From JBEBGV01 sp040081265 (GTDB lineage: Bacteria; Acidobacteriota; Vicinamibacteria; Vicinamibacterales; UBA2999), in the NCBI GenBank assembly GCA_040081265.1, contig JBEBGV010000100.1, forward strand, positions 1 through 12,521: a stretch of DNA of 12,521 nucleotides. The letters run 5' to 3'. Position numbers and translations under genes: made by a program. Positions 1 to 4,493 of this stretch are shown one piece after another (position 1 is the first letter of the stretch; every line of letters starts with the position of its first letter). Under the pieces are notes generated by a model, which saw nothing but the letters and a program-made list of their open reading frames with translations, was not told the origin of the DNA and did not search any database.

Positions 1-1
1 G

Positions 2-331
2 GCGAGCTACATTGGACAAGCCTCCGATCAGGCGTTGTGGGTCTGGAACGTCCTTCTTGTCGCCATCGGAGGCCTTCACGCCGTCAAGCGCGTGAGCCAG
101 ACACCTCGCCGAGCCTTTTCCCTCATCTGCGCCGCAGTTGTGGCCGCGGGGATGGTGATGACTTTTACCCCGATGCTCGTCATGGGCAGTGCCGGTCTCC
201 ACATGGAGCTCGCCGTGTATCCGGTGGAATACCTCCCGTTCCAGGTGCTGATGACATACGGTGGCGCCTTGCTGTCACTGGGCTTGGCGGCCGCTTCGTT
301 CGACGTCGCCCTGAGCACTGCGACGAACTAG
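2..331 (+). CDS. Membrane protein of unknown function, 3' part only
   Basis: The frame is open from the first bases of the window to a TAG at 329-331, so the gene starts to the left of the window and only about 109 C-terminal residues are seen. The visible part has about three hydrophobic segments: one near WVWNVLLVAIGGL, one at SLICAAVVAAGMVMTF, and one near the end at LMTYGGALLSLGLAAASF. They are joined by short polar stretches, including a basic HAVKRVSQTPRR loop, which indicates an integral inner-membrane protein. I do not recognise the family. A TTG at position 35 could serve as an internal start, but the upstream codons are in frame and protein-like, so truncation by the window edge is the better reading. 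It converges on the vapC gene. Confidence 0.55.
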   Translation, partial: ASYIGQASDQALWVWNVLLVAIGGLHAVKRVSQTPRRAFSLICAAVVAAGMVMTFTPMLVMGSAGLHMELAVYPVEYLPFQVLMTYGGALLSLGLAAASFDVALSTATN

Positions 332-332
332 C

Positions 333-367
333 CGCTGCGGGGCAGCTCCACGCCAGGCACCGCAGCG
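333..367. terminator. Possible stem-loop between convergent genes
   Basis: Perfect 8-bp GC-rich arms CGCTGCGG (333-340) and CCGCAGCG (360-367) enclose a 19-base loop just after the stop of the left-edge gene. No T-tract follows on either strand, so it is at best a weak or factor-assisted terminator and may be chance in GC-rich DNA. Confidence 0.25.
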
Positions 368-440
368 CGTGTGCGGTTGTTCCCTTACGTCGCAGTGCCT
401 GAGGTGGGCCATGGGCACGGCGCCGCCGGGACACCGTCTG

Positions 441-872
441 TCAAGACCGGAGGGGGTCTTGCCAGCGCAGGCCCTTGAAGCGGCCGAAGTCGGCATCACT
501 CGACACCAGCACCGCGTCGTGGCTGATGGCCAATGCGGCAAGGTGCGCGTCGGTCGTCAAGTTGCCCGCCGTGCCGGTGCGACCGAGCAGCTTCTTCAGC
601 GCCTTCCAGTGATCGTCTCTCTCGTGCACCACGCGGACATTGTCCCGTGCGAGCCAGGCGTCGATGGCGGCCACCGCCCGGTCGGGTTCGAGCGGATTCG
701 GAAAGATCCGCGGATTCGTGCTCAGTCGAAGGAAGCCGAGCAGCACAACCCAGGGGAGGCCGATGGTCTCCTCCTCGTTGACGGCCTGTTCCCACCACGT
801 CCGCGCACGCACGTGCTCGGACGCGGTGGAATTCACGGCGTAGAGCAGGATGTTCAGATCGACGATCTTCAC
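441..872 (-). CDS. vapC: VapC-type PIN-domain toxin ribonuclease
   Basis: A 143-residue PIN-domain protein, the usual size for VapC toxins, which are Mg-dependent endoribonucleases that cleave tRNA or rRNA when freed from their antitoxin. Acidic motifs are visible: D5 in the opening IVDLNILLYAV strand, D108 in NLTTDAHLAALA, and D126/D128 in SSDADFGRF near the C-terminus. The stretch LPWVVLLGFLRLSTNPRIF and the ending GLRWQDPL are typical of the PIN subfamily first described in mycobacteria. At the usual second acidic position this protein has the hydrophobic helix WVVLLGFLRL with no clear Glu; E33-E35 lie just upstream. The start is GTG at 872, and its GTGA overlaps the antitoxin stop by 4 bases, implying translational coupling. 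Family assignment is firm; RNA target and activity are unknown. Confidence 0.88.
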   Translation of the reverse strand: MKIVDLNILLYAVNSTASEHVRARTWWEQAVNEEETIGLPWVVLLGFLRLSTNPRIFPNPLEPDRAVAAIDAWLARDNVRVVHERDDHWKALKKLLGRTGTAGNLTTDAHLAALAISHDAVLVSSDADFGRFKGLRWQDPLRS

Positions 873-1135
873 TTGCGCAGGCCGATCTCGCGGCCGACTT
901 CTTCGTCCTCGAGCGCGGTGGCGAGCGCCAGGGCCTTGTCGAGCGCGACGCGTGGAACGCCCATGGGGTGAACGCGCTCGCGATGGACCGGCTTGGCCTT
1001 TCGGCGTGCAGCGCCCCCCTGTAACCCGGCTTTCAGCGTGCGGTTCAGGAGCCTGGTCAGACTGACCTTCTCCTCGCGCGCCTGCGCCTTGAGCCGCTCG
1101 AGGAGTTCATCATCCACCCGCACCGTCGTCCGCAT
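869..1135 (-). CDS. vapB: VapB-type ribbon-helix-helix antitoxin
   Basis: An 88-residue protein lying immediately upstream of and overlapping the PIN toxin gene. Residues 1-40 (RTTVRVDDELLERLKAQARE and the following helix VSLTRLLNRTLKAG) form a classic ribbon-helix-helix DNA-binding module: one beta strand that pairs in a dimer, then two helices. The basic linker ARRKAKPVHRERVHP and the tail ALDKALALATALEDEEVGREIGLRK would wrap and inhibit the toxin. Antitoxins of this class normally repress their own operon, alone or with the toxin, and the upstream DNA has matching inverted repeats. ATG at 1135 is the start; it sits about 7 bases from a good -10 hexamer with no Shine-Dalgarno sequence, so the mRNA may be leaderless. 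Confidence 0.85.
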   Translation of the reverse strand: MRTTVRVDDELLERLKAQAREEKVSLTRLLNRTLKAGLQGGAARRKAKPVHRERVHPMGVPRVALDKALALATALEDEEVGREIGLRK

Positions 1136-1137
1136 GG

Positions 1138-1176
1138 TGACATCATAGCATCACACATATTGATGTCATGTCATCA
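1138..1176. promoter_or_regulatory. Candidate autoregulatory operator of vapBC
   Basis: Inverted 8-base arms TGACATCA (1138-1145) and TGATGTCA (1161-1168) flank the spacer of the predicted promoter. TGATGTCATGTCATCA (1161-1176) is itself a near-palindrome, 14 of 16 positions symmetric. These sites cover both -10 and -35, as expected for a ribbon-helix-helix repressor. Binding by VapB is inference. Confidence 0.45.
1142..1169 (-). promoter_or_regulatory. Predicted sigma70-type promoter of vapBC, probably leaderless
   Basis: On the minus strand, -35 ATGACA (1169-1164) and -10 TATGAT (1147-1142) each match the consensus at 5 of 6 positions and are separated by 16 bases. The expected transcription start, about 7 bases after the -10, falls at or next to the vapB ATG (1135). 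The intervening bases contain no Shine-Dalgarno sequence. Confidence 0.5.
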
Positions 1177-1198
1177 CCATCGTCGACGGTCCGTTCGG

Positions 1199-1672
1199 CT
1201 AGTCCAACTCGTCGAGCTCTCGATCGACCCGGGCACTTAGTGCTGGGGTTGCATCCGAGGGGGCAGTGTCGTTCCCGTTCGCAGCCGTGGTGCGTCGAGT
1301 GAACCTCTTCAGCGCGACGCTGAGTACCACGACGCCGATACCGCCAATGACGGCGGGACCGAGCCACGCTACAAGGCCGACGCCCTGCATCTCAGGTGCA
1401 CCGCGAATGCCAGGGCCAAATCGCCGAACGAGGTCGGCGACGATGGCCTCTTGCGGTTCACCGGCCTCGAGCCTACGCGTAATCTCGTCTTTGAGGTCGT
1501 GCGCGCCTTGAGACTGACAGCTCGAGAGGAGAAGCCCAGGGCAGAACGGACTCATCAGCTGACCGGCCAGCGTGAACGCCTGCTGCCGGGCAGTGGCATC
1601 CTGCGCGTCAGCCGAGGTCGAGCAGAGCACGGCCGCGGCAACGGCAACTACAACGAAGACCCTGGATCTCAT
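1199..1672 (-). CDS. CcmH/NrfF-like cytochrome c biogenesis protein with altered cysteine motif
   Basis: A 157-residue protein with an N-terminal signal peptide (ending near SADAQ), a periplasmic helical domain, a transmembrane helix at about residues 99-121 (VGLVAWLGPAVIGGIGVVVL) and a short cytoplasmic tail. The domain order and the phrases LAGQLMSPFCPG, AHDLKDEITRRLEAGEPQEAIVADLVRRFGPGI follow CcmH/CcmL/NrfF, the thiol reductase that reduces apocytochrome c haem sites. Family members normally carry LRCxxCQ; here the cysteines are C44 and C52 with seven residues between them (C44-PG...SSC52-Q), so the usual CxxC redox pair is missing. It may be a diverged subfamily with another thiol role. 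The start codon lies 9 bases after the preceding stop, making it the last gene of the minus-strand operon. The fold family is fairly sure; the reaction is not. Confidence 0.65.
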   Translation of the reverse strand: MRSRVFVVVAVAAAVLCSTSADAQDATARQQAFTLAGQLMSPFCPGLLLSSCQSQGAHDLKDEITRRLEAGEPQEAIVADLVRRFGPGIRGAPEMQGVGLVAWLGPAVIGGIGVVVLSVALKRFTRRTTAANGNDTAPSDATPALSARVDRELDELD

Positions 1673-1681
1673 TGGCGTCGC

Positions 1682-2014
1682 CTAGGCGTAGAGCGTGATG
1701 CGCAGGTCCGATACCGACGTACTCGCGCCTACCTGAACCGTCACAACCGATACGTCGAAGTGTTCCCGCCAGACCTCCAAGACGTAGCTGCCGGGTGGGA
1801 GATCTGACAGCGTGAACGCACCGGACGCATCACTCTTGTCGAGGTTCTGCCGACCATCGTCGCGCGTGGCAGTGATCGTCGCATCCGCAACACCGGTGCC
1901 GGCCTCGTCGAGCACGATCCCCTTGATCGAACCAACCGACCGAGCGTCGGCGGTCGCAGCGTTCACCGGCGCGAGGAGCGTGAGGAGCAGTGCGAGCAAG
2001 CCAGGAGTTCTCAT
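1682..2014 (-). CDS. Small secreted carboxypeptidase-regulatory-like domain protein
   Basis: A 110-residue protein: a signal peptide (MRTPGLLALLLTLLAPVNAATA) followed by one CarboxypepD_reg-like beta-sandwich. Hallmarks are GSIKGIVLDEAGTGVADATITA, then SDASGAFTLSDLPPGSYVLEV, the same layout as the N-terminal domain of the TonB receptor in this window (GRVTDPQGAVVPGATV ... DSEGRFRFPLLKIGPYEF). The frame is open upstream to 2269, but ATG at 2014 is chosen because it begins the signal peptide and its ATGA overlaps the stop of the upstream gene by 4 bases. No catalytic domain is attached, so it is probably an adhesive or accessory periplasmic or surface domain. Its place between copper chaperones and the CcmH-like gene suggests coordinated expression; its role is unknown. 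Confidence 0.75.
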   Translation of the reverse strand: MRTPGLLALLLTLLAPVNAATADARSVGSIKGIVLDEAGTGVADATITATRDDGRQNLDKSDASGAFTLSDLPPGSYVLEVWREHFDVSVVTVQVGASTSVSDLRITLYA

Positions 2015-2721
2015 GGGCGCGCCGGCATAGGGAGGCCGCAGAGTTGGTCGAAGCCGATGATGCGCACGACGATGGCGTCCTCGGCTCCTCGCGCCTCGAC
2101 CCACGCAATGACGGCACCGCCGGGAAGTGCTGCCGCTGAAACACGGGAGTGCGGCGTCGCGCCCGTTGTCAGTGTGACGGGAATCCCAAGATACTTGGAG
2201 CTCAGATGCACCTGCGAGGCGAGTGCGTGGCGGATGATGCGCAGCTGACCATCTGCCGGGCCACGCCACACGCTGAAGAGGTCACCTGAAACATCCGCAC
2301 CTGCCCACACCAGCGTGGTCGTGGCCCCCAATGTGGGGACGACCAGGGGCGCGCCCTGATGGTCGTCCCGTCGCAAGACATACGCACCAGCCTGCGGCTC
2401 GGCCTGCCAATGTGCGTCGGGAGCGACGTCAGTCCCGAGCCACGCCAGCCCCCAGGCGCGGCGAGCGTGCCACGACCGACCCGCATCGCCACTCTCGGCG
2501 ACGTGCCTGGGCTCACCAGCGGCGCCCGTTCTCCACCCGACGATGAGACGGCCGCTCGCCGTCGTCACCACGAGGTCCGATACGCCGCGAACCGTCGCGA
2601 CCGTGAACGCTCGACTCAGCGACCCCGGCGGCGGCGCCTCGATTCGTTCAGCCGCACACGCGCCACACACCACTGACACCGTGACTGCCAGCGCCACGGC
2701 GCTCCAGCACCGGCCCACCAC
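2011..2721 (-). CDS. Secreted protein with an Asp-box (sialidase/BNR-like), function unknown
   Basis: A 236-residue protein with an N-terminal hydrophobic signal (residues 7-20, then CGACAAE, which is close to but not a perfect lipobox). The rest is rich in beta strands. One clear Asp-box, SGDAGRSW at residues 77-84 (S-x-D-x-G-x-x-W), is the turn motif of sialidase/BNR beta-propellers. Later strands LVVTTASGRLIVGWRTG, TTTLVWAGADVSGDLFSVWRG and AALPGGAVIAWVEARG look like further propeller blades with weaker motifs. At this length it would make only about four blades, less than a full six-bladed sialidase, so no enzyme activity is claimed. It starts at GTG 2721, sharing one base with the SCO stop (TAGTG), and its own stop overlaps the next ATG. 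That coupling ties it to the copper-chaperone operon. Confidence 0.6.
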   Translation of the reverse strand: MVGRCWSAVALAVTVSVVCGACAAERIEAPPPGSLSRAFTVATVRGVSDLVVTTASGRLIVGWRTGAAGEPRHVAESGDAGRSWHARRAWGLAWLGTDVAPDAHWQAEPQAGAYVLRRDDHQGAPLVVPTLGATTTLVWAGADVSGDLFSVWRGPADGQLRIIRHALASQVHLSSKYLGIPVTLTTGATPHSRVSAAALPGGAVIAWVEARGAEDAIVVRIIGFDQLCGLPMPARP

Positions 2722-3347
2722 TACGCCCCACCTTCGCGCAGGACCTGTCTGATGCCCGACGCAATCGCGTCCGGTGTGTCAGCATCGCGAAACACGTGCC
2801 TCAACTGACCGTGCGGGTCGACGAGATAGGTGTAGCTGGAGTGGCTCACCTGATAGCCGAGCGCCGAGGTCTGCGTGGGCGTGATCTCGTACGCCGCTCG
2901 ATACTGCTGCACAATCGCGTCGACTTGCGCTTTGGTGCCTGTGAGGCCAATCAGCGGGTCATCGAAGCTCTTCACGTAACCCGCCAGCACGGCCGGAGTG
3001 TCGTGTTCCACATCAACGGTGACGAAGACCGTGGCCACCTTGGCGCCGTCAGGGCCGAGTGCATGGCGTGCGGAGGCGATCTTCGACATCGTCAGCGGAC
3101 AGACATCCGGACAGGTCGTGTAGCCGAAGAACACGACCACCGCCTTTCCCTTCAGATCGGAGAGCTTGAACGGCGCTCCCGTGTGGTCGGTGAGCTCGAA
3201 GTCACCCCCGAAATCGAAGGACTCGAGCTGGACTTCAGCCGGAGCGTCTGAGCCGGAAGCCGACCCCGACGAGGCCACGTCAGTGTTCTGCCCACGGCAT
3301 CCCGACACCGCGAGCAGAAGCGCCACGATCGCAACAAGGCGTGCCAT
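2721..3347 (-). CDS. sco: SCO1/SenC-type copper chaperone lipoprotein for cytochrome c oxidase
   Basis: A 208-residue SCO/SenC/PrrC family protein with a thioredoxin fold, which delivers copper to the CuA site of cytochrome c oxidase and can act as a thiol-disulfide protein. It opens with a lipoprotein signal (LLLAVSGC, lipidated C17), then a flexible Ser/Gly-rich linker, then FELTDHTGAPFKLSDLKGK. The copper ligands are all present: C79 and C83 in YTTCPDVCPLTM and the distal H169 in YQVSHSSYTYLVD. ATG at 3347 lies 12 bases after the PCu(A)C stop. SCO next to PCu(A)C is a well-known pairing, the two proteins acting together in CuA/CuB assembly. In Rhodobacter the SCO homologue PrrC is encoded with the PrrBA regulators, which is notable given the RegBA-type pair about 6.5 kb away here. 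Confidence 0.93.
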   Translation of the reverse strand: MARLVAIVALLLAVSGCRGQNTDVASSGSASGSDAPAEVQLESFDFGGDFELTDHTGAPFKLSDLKGKAVVVFFGYTTCPDVCPLTMSKIASARHALGPDGAKVATVFVTVDVEHDTPAVLAGYVKSFDDPLIGLTGTKAQVDAIVQQYRAAYEITPTQTSALGYQVSHSSYTYLVDPHGQLRHVFRDADTPDAIASGIRQVLREGGA

Positions 3348-3359
3348 GGTGGAGCCGGC

Positions 3360-3821
3360 CTACTTGATGCCCGTTGCCGAGCGCTTGACCACAGCCACGG
3401 GCACGGACTTCGTGACGCCATTCGAGAAGTGCAACGTGAGTGTGGTGCTGCCTCCTGCGACGAGCGGCTTCGACAGCTTGAACAGCATGATGTGGAACCC
3501 GCCGGGCTTCAGTTCAGCGGTGCCCCGCGCTGGTATCGGAATCTCCTGTACGCGCTCCATCCGCATCATCTCGTTGGCCATCTTCATCGTGTGCAACTCG
3601 CCGGTGGCCGCGCCGGCACCGTCCGCGCCCACGAGCGAGAGCGCAGTCGTCGACCTGTTCTCGATCACCAGGAAGACCCCGGTGGCGCGATCCTGCGGCG
3701 TAGCCTCTCGAACCCAGGCATCGCGCACGACGACGTCGTTTGCGGTCTGACCCGAGGCCGTGAAGGCATTGAGAGTGCTCAGCGCCGCAACCGTCGCGAT
3801 CAGTAGAATCTTGTTTGCCAT
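3360..3821 (-). CDS. PCu(A)C periplasmic copper chaperone
   Basis: A 153-residue periplasmic copper(I) chaperone that hands copper to cytochrome oxidase, directly or through SCO. A signal peptide (MANKILLIATVAALSTLNAF, cleavage near SGQT) precedes a cupredoxin-like domain starting VVRDAWVREATPQDRATGVF. The signature H-x10-M-x21-H-x-M is met exactly by H77, M88, H110 and M112 (HTMKM...FHIM), with extra Met residues at 79, 81, 85 and 86 as possible additional ligands. The frame could start at GTG 3842, but ATG 3821 is preferred because GAAGGGA (3835-3829) sits 7 bases upstream of it and the signal peptide begins there. It lies 21 bases after the cytochrome c stop and 12 bases before sco. Confidence 0.93.
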   Translation of the reverse strand: MANKILLIATVAALSTLNAFTASGQTANDVVVRDAWVREATPQDRATGVFLVIENRSTTALSLVGADGAGAATGELHTMKMANEMMRMERVQEIPIPARGTAELKPGGFHIMLFKLSKPLVAGGSTTLTLHFSNGVTKSVPVAVVKRSATGIK

Positions 3822-3828
3822 GATGCAG

Positions 3829-3835
3829 TCCCTTC
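3829..3835 (-). promoter_or_regulatory. Shine-Dalgarno sequence fixing the PCu(A)C start
   Basis: GAAGGGA on the minus strand, 7 bases upstream of ATG 3821. It rules against the upstream GTG at 3842, which lies before it. Confidence 0.6.
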
Positions 3836-3842
3836 GCAACAC

Positions 3843-4232
3843 TTAGTGAGCAGCACGTGACGACACGACGAAGGCGGCGAGTGCTCGGCGATCACCTTCT
3901 GACAGGTGGCCATAGGCCGGCATCTGCTGTCGGGTCGCACTGAGGACACCCGTCCGCAGCGTTTCGGAAATGGCAGAATTCCCGGTGCCCTGCCGATACG
4001 ACGCCACGTCTCGAAAGTCTCGGGGCCCTGGGTTCAGGGTCACGGCCGCTGGTCCATCTCCACGCCCCGTCGAACCGTGACATACCACACAGCCGTGGGC
4101 TCGATAGAGCCTCTCTCCCCGAGACACCGCGTCACTTGACTGCTGGTCACTGAGCCGCCGGCCCCCACTGCAAGCCAGGCTCACCGCAACGACCAAAGAC
4201 GCCGTGACCGCACTCGCCAACCGCACACGCAC
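3843..4232 (-). CDS. Single-haem c-type cytochrome, exported, possibly lipid-anchored
   Basis: A 129-residue mono-haem cytochrome c of the small soluble class I type. After a signal sequence (residues 1-20, ending VAVSLAC, an imperfect lipobox with C21), the haem-binding motif is CVVCH at residues 48-52 (SRGERLYRAHGCVVCHG), followed by GRGDGPAA...LNPGPRDF, and the axial methionine is M104 in QQMPAYGHLSEGDRRALAAFV. The frame extends to 4322, but the added residues are not signal-like; GTG 4232 is preferred, with AGGGGG 4 bases upstream. It is the first gene of the minus-strand operon and would carry electrons near the oxidase that the downstream PCu(A)C and SCO proteins metallate. The exact partner is unknown. 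Confidence 0.88.
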   Translation of the reverse strand: MRVRLASAVTASLVVAVSLACSGGRRLSDQQSSDAVSRGERLYRAHGCVVCHGSTGRGDGPAAVTLNPGPRDFRDVASYRQGTGNSAISETLRTGVLSATRQQMPAYGHLSEGDRRALAAFVVSSRAAH

Positions 4233-4304
4233 GATGCCCCCTGACACGGGCACCGACGAGGCGAGTACCCACCAAGATGCTGGCATGAGGAACTGCGTGT
4301 GCCA

Positions 4305-4321
4305 TGCGACAAGGTGTCGCA
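4305..4321. promoter_or_regulatory. 17-bp palindrome A, candidate RegA/PrrA-type site for the cytochrome-copper operon
   Basis: TGCGACAAGGTGTCGCA: perfect 7-base arms around a 3-base centre, equivalent to GCGAC-N5-GTCGC. It lies 73 bp upstream of the cytochrome c start, in the divergent intergenic region. Its arms are identical to palindrome B at 4397. I see no convincing -10 for the minus-strand operon; CATCTT at 4279-4274 is the nearest and is weak. Confidence 0.6.
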
Positions 4322-4361
4322 CGACAGCGCGTCATAGGGCGCCGTCGATGGCCCCTCCAGA

Positions 4362-4368
4362 TGTCGCA
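4362..4368. promoter_or_regulatory. Isolated half-site between the two palindromes
   Basis: TGTCGCA, identical to the right arm of palindromes A and B. The expected partner arm at 4352-4358 is absent. It may be a weak cooperative site or chance. Confidence 0.3.
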
Positions 4369-4396
4369 TGTAATCCGAGGGTGTTCGTCTGCGGCA

Positions 4397-4413
4397 TGCG
4401 ACAACGTGTCGCA
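4397..4413. promoter_or_regulatory. 17-bp palindrome B, candidate RegA/PrrA-type site for the TonB receptor
   Basis: TGCGACAACGTGTCGCA, arms identical to palindrome A; the two centres are 92 bp apart. Its centre (4405) is 30 bases before the first base of the predicted -10 and about 42 bases before the predicted transcription start, the usual place for an activator that substitutes for a poor -35. Confidence 0.6.
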
Positions 4414-4434
4414 CGGGGGCGGTTGCGCGACCTC

Positions 4435-4440
4435 TACAAT
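4435..4440 (+). promoter_or_regulatory. Predicted -10 of the TonB receptor promoter
   Basis: TACAAT matches TATAAT at 5 of 6 positions. No good -35 is found 16-18 bases upstream (the region reads CACGGG), which fits an activator-dependent promoter with palindrome B over the -35 region. Transcription would begin near 4447, leaving a leader of about 47 bases. Confidence 0.5.
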
Positions 4441-4477
4441 TCCTGGCAGTGTCCGAATCGCGTTCGATATCTGCCCT

Positions 4478-4483
4478 GAGGAA
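4478..4483 (+). promoter_or_regulatory. Shine-Dalgarno sequence of the TonB receptor
   Basis: GAGGAA lies about 10 bases before ATG 4494 and supports that start over the in-frame GTG at 4449. Confidence 0.5.
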
Positions 4484-4493
4484 TATTCCGATC

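Noticed and set aside
369..971. 200-codon plus-strand open frame opposite vapC and vapB
   Set aside because: The minus strand carries a recognisable PIN toxin and RHH antitoxin with coupled ends; the plus-strand translation has no domain-like features.
2015..2269. N-terminal extension of the small carboxypeptidase-regulatory-like protein
   Set aside because: It overlaps the Asp-box gene in another frame and precedes a clean signal peptide beginning at ATG 2014, which is coupled by a 4-base ATGA overlap.
4305..4413. Palindromes A and B read as CopY/BlaI-type operators or as CRISPR-like repeats
   Set aside because: CopY/BlaI sites are built on TACA-N2-TGTA, and no such regulator is encoded here. 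Two copies 92 bp apart with unrelated flanks are not an array. The GCGNC-N5-GNCGC reading fits the encoded regulator better.
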